A DNA stretch of 64,000 nt from Peromyscus leucopus (GCF_004664715.2 NC_051072.1:45554142-45618141), one strand, 5' to 3'. Positions 33,951-46,690 are shown, counted from the first letter of the stretch. Program-made: numbers and translations. The notes: generated by a model not told the origin, from the sequence alone.

Positions 33951-35591
33951 GTTTCAATAAGGGCACAAAGAGTCCTTTAAGGATCTACCTTCAAAAATAC
34001 AAATTCCTTAAATGATATCAAATCTCAAGTCAGCCAAGACAGACTTCCAAAAGTGTCTTGTCCTAACAAAACATCAGCAGCAGACAGTTTTAAAGCCATG
34101 ACTTGCTCACTTCCAGTTGCATGAGAAGCACATGATATATTTGAAACATCATCAGGTCTCAGGTTTTTGTTCTCCCAAAGTTTTTGTTGTTCTATGTTCT
34201 CTCCATTGTATCAATGGTGTTTATTAGCCAAGAATTGGTGAATACAGTCTAGAAAAAGGCAAATCTCACATTTAAGGACATCTTCAAAGTTCAGTGCAGA
34301 GAAAATAGTCTTCAAGCCAAAACCACTTTGGTTAAGAGCCAGGCTCTTAAGAGATGAGTTTGGGGAGAGTTCCTGAAAACTTGACTTTGTGCATCAGGTT
34401 CCAAGGCTGGAAATGACGTAATTTTAGAGAATTTATGTCATAAACACTAAAGGCAGCCCATGTTGAATATGGACTCCAGGGGGAGATGTCCAGGTCCCCG
34501 GGATTCTGTCCACCATGGTAGAAGATAACGAAAGCATCTAATAAAACAAGAGAGGGTTAATAGGCAGGTATGAGAAAAAGAACAGCAACAACTCAGCCTA
34601 TTCCTATCAACAACTAAGGATTGTGATAGGACCTTTAATGTGTATAGTAGATTTGGTGATAACAGATGCTGTCACTCAAGGCCTGGAGGAATGAGCTATA
34701 CCTAGCAGAGTTCAGCCAGAACATTAATCTCATGTCACAACAATACATCAGTATCAGGAGAGCCCAGAACATTCACATTGAAGGTGAGATAGTATGGGAT
34801 GAGTAGATTTTGGATTTGGATAGTCCTCCCCCAACTAGAAATGTGTGTGCTTTGAAGCAGAGGAACTGAATTCCATGCACAATGGCAAGTTTTGATCTGT
34901 TATAAAAAAATAGGACCAGGTTTTTATTTTCAGTTAAGAAAAACATTTTCAATTTGTATATCTGAGGTCCAGTGAAATTCAAATTTGTAACATAAACAAT
35001 CTGTTGCTATGACAAACATAACTTTAGTGAGCACATACTCACTTTTAAATTTATTTTAAAAATAAAAGCCCAAGACTCCAATAAGAAGATGTTAGAAACA
35101 CTTGTCAACATGCAGTTCAAGCTTGACTTTCCTTTAAGTACTTGGCATAGCTTATCTCCCCGGTTCCTGGAAACGTTGAGATTTTGATTTCCTCTTTCTT
35201 TCTGGCTCTTCTTCACATTTGAAGGGCATTCTTACTTTCATGTGCCTTAGCATTCTTGTCTAGGATCCCTGCCTTCCCTGATCTAGTCCCTGGGAAATTC
35301 AGGCAGATCACAAGTTTCATTATCACTGAAGTTCTGCTGACTTCAGATCTAACCCTCTAATCCACTTCCATCCAGAGCTCCAGACTCACAGAGTCAGCTC
35401 TCTCCAGGAGGGTTCTACATTGATGTCCTACAGTCTATCAACCAGGATTTTCAGTTCATTTTGCTAGGGCGCAGTGCCTGTCACAAAATGGGTACTCAGC
35501 TATGTATTATGGATGCAATTAATCATGTGCCACAATGGCCTGAGCTTGGTTGTTGTTCACCTATAGCAGGACTATAAAGATCTCGACAACA
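33951..35591. other. Unique non-coding DNA
   Basis: No gene recognised and no clear repeat. Confidence 0.45.
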
Positions 35592-36239
35592 AGGTGCTAT
35601 GGTTTGAATACCATTTGTTTCCATCAGAACTCCTGTGGAGGTATTGGTCCTTAAGGTCACAGTATCTTTGTTTGTTTGTTTGTTTATTCTTCTCTCACAC
35701 GATACATCCCCACCACAGCCTCCCCTCCCCCCACTCCTCCTGGGTCCTCCCCTACCTCTCCTCTCCCCTGGATTCATTTCTCCTTGGTTTCCCTTCGGGA
35801 AGAGCAGGCCTCCCAGTGATATAAACTGAACACGGCTTAACTAGATGCAGTAAGACTAGACGCAAACCCTCATATCAAGGCTGGACAAGGCAACCCAGGA
35901 GGAGGACAAAAGGGCCCAGGTGCAGGCAAAAGAGTCACCGACATAAGGTGACAGTCTTGAGGAGTAGGGTTTCATGAAGCAGAGCCCTTGGGGGGTGACT
36001 GCTTTTCCTGTGAGAATGGTTGAGCTGTTCACAAGTGAGGCCCCCATGTCTCTCTCCCACAGATGCCAGCTTGCCTTTCTGTGTTTTGTCACGAGTTGAC
36101 ACAGCACAAGACCCTTAGTGGATGTGGCTAGCCACTCTTGAACTTGGCTGCTTCACTGAAGTGTAACCCACACAAACTCCTTCACAGATTACTCAGTTCC
36201 AGTATTTCTGCTATGACAGCAGAAAACCCACTAAGACAC
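35592..36239 (+). mobile_element. MST-type MaLR LTR, split by a LINE-1
   Basis: 5' part TGCTATGGTTTGAATACCAT (35597 onward) with GTATTGGTCCTTAAGG; 3' part ATTACTCAGTTCCAGTATTT...CAGCAGAAAACCCACTAAGACA ends at about 36239. The two halves are separated by the LINE-1 fragment below. Confidence 0.75.
35667..35945 (-). mobile_element. LINE-1 3' fragment nested in the MaLR LTR
   Basis: Starts in plus view with (TTTG)n, read as its A-rich tail, then CACACGATACATCCCCACCA, GAAGAGCAGGCCTCCCAGTG and ATATCAAGGCTGGACAAGGC, the minus strand of a rodent L1 3' region. Confidence 0.75.
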
Positions 36240-38744
36240 AGGATTAGTGTTCTTAAACCCTGCTGTTCTCCCAGCATCCGGCCCAGTGTCTGTTACTGAC
36301 GGTAATACCTGTTTCAGGTGATGTCTTTTGAAGGAGTGGGGCTAGAGAAGAACGGCTTTGGAATTTAGAGGCGCGAGAGACAGTCTCCAACTCAGAAGCC
36401 AAGGAGAGAATTTGTGGGGTGCACCTAATAGCAAATGGCTTTAGAACCTAGTAGCTTACAACAGTCCTTTTTTTTTTTTGCCTGTTTTCTGGAGTCAGGA
36501 ACTGAGGAAGGGCTTGGTGCCAGGGTCCTGTGAAACTGATGGGGTGTTGCTGCCATCTCTCAAATGTCTCCCTCCTTTCCTGGGAGTTACGTAGGAGCTG
36601 GACTTTCTACCGTATTGCGTCTCTGTGGTCTTTCCTGCAGGGTAGTCTCAGAGTATATGTACTTCGATGGTGCTTACCTTTCTCTAGCACAAGCCCTCCA
36701 AGAAAAGCAGATGGAAGCTACATGGCCATTTCTGGCGGATCTTTAGAATTTACGTAACAGCCCTTCTGCTGCATTCTGCTGGTAGAAAGGGAATCCTCAC
36801 AGCCCACCCAGACTTAAGAAGAGACCTTTCAGTGTGAGGCATGTCAAAGAATTGGACAACACGGACTTGGGTTAAGTTCCTTCAGATTTGTGGGCTTTGG
36901 ATAGCTGTTGAATTTTAATGGGTAGAGAGATTGACTAAACAGGATTCTGGTTGAATAAACATTTATGGTATATGGGGCTGGAGCAGAATCTGAGTCACAA
37001 ACAATGAATAATCCAGTTGGCGCAAGAACATACACTTTGCAGCGGGTGGGCTGGGAAACCATGCTGGGAAAACAGCAGGGTCTTGCATGCTAGGCTAATA
37101 AGTCAGGACTTTCTTCTCCTTGTCATTAGGGATGGAACTCATCCTCGGCTATAGTAGAGAAGAGCTCTACTGCTGGCAGCCCAGCTTAGGGTCTTTCATG
37201 GCAGCAGTGGGTAACTCTTGACATGTAGAAGAGGAGCACAGTCAAAGGACTATTTTTAGATTAATCCAGCCCGGGGGTTCAGCAGAAACTGAGCAGGTTA
37301 GACTATATGCAATGAACTCATTGATAAGACTGTCACAGTGATCTTGGAGAAGTTGGGGCCCTGCCTGAGTCAAAAGGGTGGAATTGATTATGAAAAAGAA
37401 GGAATGGGATAGCAAGAAAAAACAGCAAGAAAAAACAGAAGAAAAAACAGCAAGACTGGGGGGCTCTTGCAAGCTGGAGGGAGCACATGTTGGCTGGAGG
37501 GATCTCTGGCCAGCTAGCCGGGACTCTTGCTGGCTGGAGGCGTGGCTCTTGACAGCTGGAGAGTCAGCTGCTTTCTCAGGGCAGCACCAAGCAGCTCAGT
37601 GTTCCCATGGGGATCTGAACAATCCTTCATCTGGGGAGGGAGCTCCTGTTCCTACCTTAGGCATCTGATAGAATAGTGACAATTACTCTTCATTTAAGCA
37701 ATATACTCTGTAAGGTTGTGCTTGAAAATTCAGAATCCAACAGTGGAGATATGACATCAAGGGAAACCTGTTTCCAGTTTTTGGGAAAAAAAAAAACTTG
37801 GAAAATCTGTTTTCCAAGTTCTCCTTTGTCTCTCCTTCCTTCCTACCACCGGCTTAATAGATATCATATGTTGGACCCATCTATTTGCTATCACCATAAT
37901 GTAAATTTCTTTATATAAAATAACACGTAAGAAAACAGACTATAATGATAACATGAAGAATATTTCCTATTCTCTCTTTTACCTTGTTCAAGATGCTTTG
38001 GTTCGGCCTCTTGGTAATCCACATCCTGTGGGTCTGAGCTGGCAGAGCCCTGGAAATCACTCGCTGTTTTTATTTATGGTCCATTCCACTGCTTTGAAAT
38101 TAAGTTGACATCCAGTGTTAGTAGATATTCATTACCTTTCTAAAATGCCATTTAGAAAACTGATTGCTTGGGGACTAGATGGCAAAGAAGGGGACATTTT
38201 ACACTCAGAGGATCGACTCTGTTCATGAAATGGTACACTGAGAAGTTCTCCTAGGTAGGCTTTTATGGTGTAGCTTTCGACCAATGAGTGGGACTCTCCT
38301 GGGCTTTTTTGCATCTTTCTATTTTAAAATAATCTTAACCTTGTTTTAGAGTAAAGCTTTTGTGTTCTATGAAGTATTATGTATATTGACATCTAGACAT
38401 AAATAATGAACCCCATCTAAAGCAACATTTCAGCAAGGTAAAACAATTTGAGAGGTTTATTTATGCTAGAATTAAAAAAAAAAAACATGACAAATGAGAA
38501 GAGAAGAAACGATCCAGAAGGAAGGGAGAAAAGAGAAACATGCCTTGCTTCATAAAGAATATCCCACACATGGATGCCTGTGAGGCTCCGAAATCACTCA
38601 GTCCTGGAAGTTGTGAACCAAGACTTCTCCAAAGTGCTTTTCTTTCCCCCAAAGAAGTCATAACAGGAATATATATAGATCTATAATGCCTTTCTGTTGG
38701 GGAAATGAAAGTACTTTCAAAACAATCTCATAACACTCTGATGG
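36240..38744. other. Unique non-coding DNA with low-complexity patches
   Basis: No gene recognised. Has a T-run at 36469-36479, an AGAAAAAACAGCA short tandem array at about 37416-37452 and degenerate GGCTGGAGG units at about 37480-37560. Confidence 0.45.
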
Positions 38745-38870
38745 AGGAAATGATGGCGGGTTTTATATTACCCCTATCACACAGGTGATGGAGGCCCTGA
38801 TAAATGGAGTTGGTGGCAAAGTCACAAATAGATGCCAGGCTTTCTGATGTACAGCCAGGACTTCAGTAGT
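38745..38870 (-). mobile_element. MIR SINE remnant
   Basis: ATTACCCCTATCACACAGGT and GGCAAAGTCACAAATAGATG, CAGGCTTTCTGA match the MIR minus strand in order. Confidence 0.55.
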
Positions 38871-39054
38871 TAAATGAAAAATATGTTCCCTGGTTGCTCA
38901 GCCGTTCCTCATCTGTCAGAAAGAACCTTTCACATCAGGATTAACCCCTGCTCATTCCTGCACAAAAAATGGAGATCCTACCTTAAAATTTAAATTTGCA
39001 AAACAATGTCACCAGAATAAATGCTCAGATAAAAAAACCAACAAAAAAAAATTT

Positions 39055-39200
39055 ACTTGGACAGCTAAACTCAGAGATGCTCAAAGTAATCTGTTGGTTG
39101 CCAGGGGCTGGGAGGAAAGGGAGGCAGAGTTGCTGTTCAGTGAACAGAAAGTTTGAGTCATAGAAAATGAGGAAAGTCGAGAGAGCTGTTGTATGGCACT
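39055..39200 (+). mobile_element. LINE-1 fragment
   Basis: GTTGGTTGCCAGGGGCTGGG, GGAAAGGGAGGCAGAGTTG fits the old L1 3' segment. Confidence 0.5.
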
Positions 39201-39509
39201 ATGCCCTTAGTAGCAGAAATATACCAAACCCTTAATTTTTGGTTAATAGAACTCATGTTATATGATTGCTTTTTTTGGCAGAATGAAAGAATTTGATCTG
39301 GAGTGTACCCATGCCCCAGAGACTGCCTTGTGAACATCAACCGACCTGCTATAAGTTTGGGGCGCACAATGGTTCATCAAAATGGGGGATCATATGTCTC
39401 TTTTGAGACCTGATAGCTATAAATGACCTCCTCCAAGCACCCATAATTTCATGCTCTCTAAAGTCATTACCACCTCAACATTTCCATTTTTTTTTTCTTA
39501 AAAACTCAA

Positions 39510-39720
39510 TCTATTAGGAAGACTATGGACACAGAACTTGGATTAAATCCTAACCCTACCTTATCTCGTGACTTTGAGAAGAATGATGTAATTTCTCAGC
39601 CCAGGCTTCTTTATTTGTAAAATGAGAACTATACCCTTGAATTGGAGTTATCAAGGAGTTTGAATACATAATATATACAGAACATTTTAGCTCAGAATCT
39701 GGGATGGAGATTATGTTTGA
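39510..39720 (+). mobile_element. MIR SINE
   Basis: CTTGGATTAAATCCTAACCC, then TCGTGACTTTGAGAAGA and CTTTATTTGTAAAATGAGAA follow the MIR core in plus orientation. Confidence 0.75.
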
Positions 39721-41439
39721 TACATGGCCACTCTTTTCCTGTATGAGACATTTAGTGAGTTGTTGGGAGCAGCCCTCCTGAAGCTGATGCTCAGGCCCAC
39801 ATCTACCTTGCGGGCTAAAGACACACTGCTGGGAGCTGGCCGGCACCATGAATCCAGGACTGGAGCTCTATAAAACCTAAATTCTTCTGGTTCTTCCTGC
39901 TAGCCAAATCTTTTGACACTCTCGCATCGTGATGGTCCCCCATGGTGTGAATCTGTCTTCCCAAGATAGAATGTGAAACCCCCACATTTCTCAGCTTCCT
40001 TTGCCTCTGGGATATAGTCATCTGACTTAGTTCTGCTAATCAGATGCACATGCAGAGACAGAGCTGGAGAAGCGATTACATGCAGAGCCAGAAGGGGTGC
40101 AGGGCCTCCATGCTGCAGGCACAGATGGTGGAGGGGCAGCATGGTTCTGGAGTCATCAAAAGCAGCGTCTCCCTGTTTTGCCAGCTCTGCAATGAGGTTC
40201 TGAGGCCTGTTTCTGCAAACTCACTCTAGAGCCTCTATCTTTGGTTCTTCTGGAGACCCCAACTTTCATGATGCTAAGAATCCTACCATTTCATTTTTCT
40301 TCTTACCTGCCACAGGCCCTTGCATGGATTTTATGACACAGCTAAATGTAAACAAACAAACAAACAACTACTATAATATTCCATACACGAGTGGACTTTA
40401 ATATGAATCAGACTTTCTATATAAAAAGGGCATAACTCCATTTGCAGCCCAATGTTAGTGGTTTCTTGGTGCCCAGCAGGGAGTTCTTACAGCCTTAGTC
40501 TCAAGAGCTCCTCAAGGATTCCACCCTATTCTTAACCACCTGCAAGCCACACTCAGAAGGTTGTTTAAAGAGGCAAACAGTGAAAGGAAACTTCCACACT
40601 AGCAGGTTGGGCTTACTGAATAAACAGAAGTTTTCCCTTCCAAAAAAACTGTGGGTTCTTTGCATCAACCTAGACTTGTAGGCAAGTTTTATATTGATTG
40701 ATCTAACAGTTTCAATAAACACACATTTTCAGTAAAGCTGTTAAATGTCATATGGCAGCAATAATATCAATTCATTCACAAGTATTTCTTATGAACTATC
40801 ATGTGCCAGGCATTGCTTTATGGCTTAGCACACATGTGATGCTAGGTAAGTAAGAGCCACTATCGATTATCCTTCAAGAGTCTCACCGCTGAGTAGGAAC
40901 ACAGACAGACAGTTCCAACATCATGTTGTACTAGAATCTGCTTCTCCCAGGACTTTTCTTTTGCCAGTAGATTATCTTAATATTTCCACCTCCAGGAAAA
41001 AGGATTCTGTCTCATATCTGACATACTGTTCCCTAACATTTATATAGAATCAGCACCTGAATTTAGGCCAACGATGCATCTGTAACTTTAGTATCATAAT
41101 ACACACTGCATTGTTTATACAGAGTCTATTCACAGCTGGAGGGGTAACCAGTGGATTTGGGTCAGTATAGCCATATTTCTTAGGATCCCTTGCTTATTAG
41201 TGGCAGTACTTTAGCTAGTAAGAGTGTTTCCATTGGTGTCTGACAAGATTAGAAACAAAGCTGGAGAAAAGGTCTCAGCAAAGAACTGAGGGTGAGCCAT
41301 CTCTAGAGGGAGCTAGCAAGAGTACTGTCACCGAGTTATACTTGTCAAGATTCAAAATCCAAGAATAGCTCACTCCTGGATTAACAAGCCATGACTGTCC
41401 AAGTAGATGTAGGTAATTGCTTAAGAATAGATTGGGATG
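39721..41439. other. Mostly unique non-coding DNA
   Basis: No gene recognised. An L2/MIR-like trace (ATCATGTGCCAGGCATTGC) lies near 40798 and a (CAAA)n patch near 40352-40366. Confidence 0.45.
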
Positions 41440-41659
41440 CTGTTATGGTTTCACTACGGTACCACCTCCCCACCAAAGGCTCTTATGTGTGAAGGTTTGG
41501 TCTCCAATGCAGTGTTCAGAGGTAGGGCTTTAAGGAGCTGATGGGGTCACAGGGCCTTTCTTAATGCTTTAATCTACTGGTGGATTTACAATTTGAATAC
41601 ACAGGAGGTAGTGAAATTATGGAAGGTAAGACATCACTGGGGAAAGTGGACTCTTCTGG

Positions 41660-41729
<70 letters not shown>

Positions 41730-41935
41730 TTTCCAGTTTCTCTGAGCTGCAAATTTTGCTTTTGCAAAATTCTCTTGCATCCATGCTATTCTGCCTTACC
41801 ACAGGATCACAGCAGCAATGCTAGCCAATCATGAACCAAGTCCTCTGAGACCTTGAACCAAAACAAACCTGCTTGTTTATATTTGGTTTTGCCCAGATAT
41901 TTGTCACAGCAGCAAAACATCATAGTAACACAGAT
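41440..41935 (+). mobile_element. MaLR-family LTR with expanded (CT)n
   Basis: TGCTGTTATGGTTTCACTAC, GTGAAGGTTTGGTCTCCAAT, GGGTCACAGGGCCTTTC and the 3' end GCAGCAAAACATCATAGTAACACA follow MST/ORR-like order. Its internal pyrimidine stretch has become a long (CT)n tract. Confidence 0.65.
41660..41728. repeat. (CT)n microsatellite
   Basis: CT run with a single TTCT interruption. Confidence 0.98.
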
Positions 41936-42739
41936 ACTCTTACAAAGAAAGCAGAATGGCTATGGCCCAGTTCCAAAGACATCTGCTATTATGTTGATGC
42001 TCCAGTGGTGTTCCCACAGCACCTACCATGAACATTATCCTGTACAGATGTTGGCCAGTATAATTGATACTGCTTCTTATATTCCTGCCCCCCCAAAAAA
42101 AGGCCTCTTGATGAAAACAAGACAGGAAAATGTCATTGCAAGGCTACAGAGGGAATTTTGCTTTTGATTTACATATTTTCAACTAACTTTACACTCAATA
42201 AACAGTTCTAAAATGTGTAGAGTTCCTGATATCCCTAACCCTGCTTCCTCTAAGGACATAATTACAACCATAAGTATCAAGAATAAGAAACTAAATCGCC
42301 CCAATATCATTTACTCAAACTTGTATTTGATTAAAATGTCACTACTGATGTCATTTTCTACTGTTCCAGGATCTCCCATTTCTTTGTAGCTTCTGAGTTT
42401 GTGTGACAGCACCTCACACATTTCTTTTCTTCCGTGACCCGGATACTTTTGAAGTAGTTCTCTCTAATGCCCTCATTTTGGTTCGCCATGTGTTCTCATG
42501 ATGAAGTGAGGCTGCACGTATTTGTCATGAGAGAGATGATGTTGTCTATCCTAGCAATAGGGTTGGGTTTGCATGTCTTATGATTAGTGATGCTCATTTA
42601 CATGGTTAAGTTGGTGTCTGCTGGCTTCCCCTGCTGTGAAGTCACTATCCTTCATTTTGTATTGATGACTATCTTGCTGCAGAACACTGGGTCTATGTGA
42701 ATCCTATTGTCCTCAAACTTTGGCCTGAACAGTCTAGCA
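41936..42739. other. Unique non-coding DNA
   Basis: Nothing recognised. Confidence 0.5.
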
Positions 42740-42742
42740 GAT

Positions 42743-42789
<47 letters not shown>

Positions 42790-42792
42790 TTT
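42740..42792. repeat. (TTTA)n microsatellite
   Basis: About 13 TTTA units without interruption. Confidence 0.98.
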
Positions 42793-42934
42793 GAGTCTTG
42801 CCACCCCTGCACCCTTACACATCATTGCTGTATTATCTCTATTTCTCTCATTGCTCGTTTCCCAGTAAAATTTATTGGAATTCTGTTTTAAGAAATTTCG
42901 GTTTCTCTCAATACATTAAAAAAAAAATACAGGT

Positions 42935-43120
42935 ATTGTGCATCTTCGGCTGAGCTTGAACTTGTTACATAGCTAAATACATTTTTGAAGTATGAATTTT
43001 CCTGCTTCTACGTCCCAAGTACTGAGATTACAGGCATAAACCACAGAGCTGGAGATCAAATGTAGGTCTCATACACCCTAGGTAAGAACAGTTCTCATTG
43101 AACAATATCCTATGCAGTTA
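42935..43120 (-). mobile_element. B1/ID-like composite remnant
   Basis: TTGTTACATAGCTAAATACA, CCAAGTACTGAGATTACAGG then GAGATCAAATGTAGGTCTC resemble a decayed minus-strand B1 plus ID-type part. Confidence 0.5.
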
Positions 43121-43384
43121 CTTTGTGGTTCATTCATTATTTAGACTTGAGACTCATGGATATTTATTTGATCCTGTGATTTAAAACACAGCAGCAGCAT
43201 TGTTTGGAGTTCAAATTCTCCTAGACTTGGCCACAAAGATTTCCTTTAGGCTGGTACCTCCACCTTCTGATGCCATCTTTCTTTGGGCAGCTCTTGAACT
43301 TGGACACCATGAATTGTTCCAGGCTCACCTTTTATTTCCATGACCTCAGTCCTAAAAACCAATCACTTCCCATTTAGGGAACTT

Positions 43385-43499
43385 GTTAAACCCTGAGGTC
43401 ACATCCCAAGCCAACTAAACATCTCTGGGGTGGCACTCAGTACCAGGATTTGGTAAAGGTCCCAAGTGAATCTAATGTGCAGTTTCGATGAGAACCAGT
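43385..43499 (-). mobile_element. MER5-type hAT remnant
   Basis: On the minus strand: CTGGTTCTCATCGAAACTGC, AGATTCACTTGGGAC, CCCAGAGATGTTTAG, in MER5 consensus order. Confidence 0.55.
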
Positions 43500-44160
43500 G
43501 GACCTGATCAGTGTTTGCAAACATTCCTATGTCTTTAAAACCTCTGGGAATCTTGTCTGCTTCTGCAGATTTGGACGAGAGACTGGATTCTGCTTTTTCT
43601 GTTATGGTTATTTGGCAGACTACACTCCCTGAAAGAAAAGAGGGCAAGATCTCATATCCTCCAGGAGCAAACACCTTAAAAATCACTCGTGGGTTTGCAC
43701 ATGCCTTGTGGCTTTGAGGAAGCAAATGTTTGCATGTTACCGCTCCCATCATTTCTTTTCCAATTAGCTGGAGTTCATGGCAAAAGGGTCTTCTTGCTAC
43801 ATACACAGTGTGGACAAAGTCAAGGAGATGGATCGAAGAAGTGAAAATGGAAAATGGAAGCGTTTGACTCTGAAAGCAAACCGCCACAATGAACCAAACG
43901 GAGTGGCTACGTTTTGTTTTTTCCCTTGTCTTCTATTACCCAACAGGCAAAGGGTCTTGGATACATCCTTTTGAAACAGAGAGAGTGATAATAAAAGAGC
44001 ATTTTCATGCTGAAAGCATAACAAAATCGCAGATGTGACTATTCATCTTAGGAAAGACTGATACAAAAGGTGGGAGTCTTCTGTGGGAAGTGGGTCATTA
44101 TGCTGGACTTTGTTTGAACAGAATCCTCTGGGGATGCTGTCTCCTTTTTATTTTTTTTAG
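43500..44160. other. Unique block, candidate conserved non-coding sequence
   Basis: No repeat recognised. Contains AGCAAATGTTTGCATGTTAC and GTGTTTGCAAACATTCC (forkhead/octamer-like words). An open minus-strand frame of 162 codons (43399-43887) runs across it and into the MER5 remnant; no protein family seen. Confidence 0.3.
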
Positions 44161-44398
44161 CTCAGTTTTCCCAGCTGTTTTTAGCTTGTGCATAGTCTAG
44201 TCCAGCCGCTAAGTTGCTCCAAGGTGGCTCTTCTCCAGGAGAGTAACACAAGTTCCAGAGAGACCCAATTGCAGTTAGTCACATTTATCTGGGTTCTATG
44301 GAGCCATGCCGTTTGCCCCTACAACATCTCTTTGATTTTCCAAAAGAAGGTCATCTGTAGCACTCCCTCAGCTTCCAGATACCCAAAGTTTATTCACT

Positions 44399-44427
44399 GG
44401 GGGTGGGGGTGGGGGTGGGAGCAGGGC
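44399..44427 (+). other. G-quadruplex-type tract (GGGGGT)n
   Basis: Three GGGGGT units followed by GGGAGCAGGG; five G runs with 1-4 base loops. Confidence 0.7.
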
Positions 44428-46144
44428 TCTTATAAAAATGCAGAATCCCACATCTTTGGTGGGAATGAGCATCCTTGCCTCCTTAGTATCTTTGGCACAC
44501 ACTCTACCTGTAACAGACAATTTAAATGCACTAGATAAGATTATGCACAATTGGTTCAGCAAAGGCGTGTTTTCATTTGCTAACAGAGCTGGGTTTCCCA
44601 CCCTTCTCGCCTTCTAGGTGAGAGACCCTGATGGCTGTCATACATGTCACCCTTCCTCCCAGGCCGTTTCCACCGAGATTTAGAAATTCTTCGACTTGCC
44701 TTCTGGGACTTTGTACTGTAACCCTTGCTTCCACAAAATAAAGGAGAAGAGGAGTTGAGGACTCCGACTCCCTCACCCACACCCACAGATGGTTGCGCAG
44801 AAACTGTCCTATCTGTGCCATGCTGTGTAGTCAGGTATCTGTCAGAGAAGCCTCAGCAGCCACCTTCTGGTCAGTGCTCACTCTGTCTCAGGACTGCACA
44901 TTCTTGGTCCTGACGGAGGAGGCAAAGCCCAGCACTAACAGCACGTATAAAACTAACCCAGCGAAGGCAGATAATCCATCACCTTTCATAAGACAAGCTG
45001 ATAGTTAACGGTTTCAGTGCATTAAGTAGTTAGGAACATATTAACTGTGATTTTGGAAAAAAAAAAAAAGGTTCATTCTGAGTTTATGATGATCTCATTT
45101 TATAGAAGGAAGAAAAAGGACGGATTTCTGTTTTATTGAGCCCTAAACCTAATGCTTGGAAGAAAGGCCACACAGTTCTGGGAATTGATGAAGCGGGTGA
45201 AGCCTTGTACTAGAACATCATTCATCTGCCAGTCAGAGTTGACAATGTCACCCAAACCTGCCCACACAGCAGAGACAGGCAGAGACCATACATACAGGTC
45301 CAGAGGTCATGGTTTCATCACTTAGGAGCACGGCACAGAAATCTGAGGCAAGTGCTCAACCAAAAACAAAGAACATACATCTGGTGTGCTGGCTCCTCCG
45401 ACCCTCTTCTCTTGCGGCTGCTCTGGTTCTTCACCTGAAGATGTGTTATCGCCTCACAGGAGTCAGAACTATGTCTTTAACCCACCCACCCCCATACCTG
45501 CAACGTCAATGCAGAGCTGGGGGTTGGGGATACTCCTTTCCCTCTCATCTCAGGCCTCAAAGTCTCCAAGCTTGCGGTCATTTTTGAAACTTCGTCTCAG
45601 AGGAGACACTCGTGGGGACCCCGGGAAAGGGATCTGTACTTTAATAAGACAGGAACGTTGAACTGCAGGAGTTTGATGTGTAAACGGACTTGGACCTAGT
45701 GGTTTAGGCATATCCCAGGATATGCCCGTGTGTCTACTTGGGATAACTTCAGGGGACTATTCCGACTTTCTGACCACCTTCTATTTCTAGCCATGCTTTG
45801 AGTTGGCCCTGTGCTGAACTGGAAACTCTCAGCCTCGACTCTAGTCACTTTTCAGGCGGACGCTGTCAAGGGCGATGGCCAAGCAGGCTTTGAAACTTAA
45901 CTGCAAGTTTTAAAGCAGAGTGTGAAACCCACTTAAGAAATCACAACTAGCACACTTATTTTCAGAAAAAAAAATTAATAAAAGTTTCAGGCTGCATTGT
46001 TTACAGAAAAAGCATTAAATGGTGGACTATTATTTACATCTCTGTGTATACATGTGTGCCATGATTTGTAATGTAAAATGTATTTTTTTATTTGGGATCA
46101 GTGTCTGAAATGTTTAATACTTACTATTTAGTTCTTGACTTTGA
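44428..46144. other. Unique non-coding DNA
   Basis: No gene recognised. An A-run occurs at about 45057-45069. Confidence 0.45.
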
Positions 46145-46395
46145 ATAGCACAGGTGAAGAGCATGGATACTGTTGGATTTTGAATCTTGGCTCTAACCCT
46201 TGCTAGCTGTGTGACATTAGGTACTGCTTAACTTCTCTGTTTTATATTTCAGTATTTCACATATGTGAAAGAAGATTTAAAAAAAAATGTAGCTACCTGA
46301 CTGGATCAACATGAGGATTAAGTATAACAGTTTTGTACAGTGCTTAAAACCTTGCCTGACAGTGTCTTATGAATGTTTGTGGGTTAAAAAATTGT
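46145..46395 (+). mobile_element. MIR SINE, nearly full length
   Basis: GAATCTTGGCTCTAACCCTT, GCTAGCTGTGTGACATTAGG, ACATGAGGATTAAGTATAAC and ACAGTGCTTAAAACCTTGCC keep the MIR order, including the core. Confidence 0.85.
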
Positions 46396-46559
46396 GACCA
46401 AAGGGAATTTTTTCTTTTTTGCATAATGAACCAAGGCAACAGTATTCCTTTTCTATGGCTGTTTATAGTCTAGTATGCACATATGTGTATCCTCGATTAA
46501 AAAACTGCCTGTTCTGAGTGGCATTCTCCCAAGCAGACCTCAGGATACCAACCACAGCG

Positions 46560-46690
46560 CCATTGCTCACTTGCTGTATGACCTTTGACCAGCTCTTTGG
46601 CTTTACAGACACGGTGTCTTCATCCCTAAAGTGTTACCAACAAAATGTGTCCCACCCGGTGCCTGCCGGGACTTGGTGAGGCCATTCCCA
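46560..46690 (+). mobile_element. MIR SINE remnant
   Basis: CACTTGCTGTATGACCTTTG, then GTGTCTTCATCCCTAAAGTG. Confidence 0.6.

Noticed and set aside
43399..43887. 162-codon minus-strand open frame
   Set aside because: Part of it is MER5 repeat and the product shows no recognisable domain; kept only as a note on a possible conserved block.
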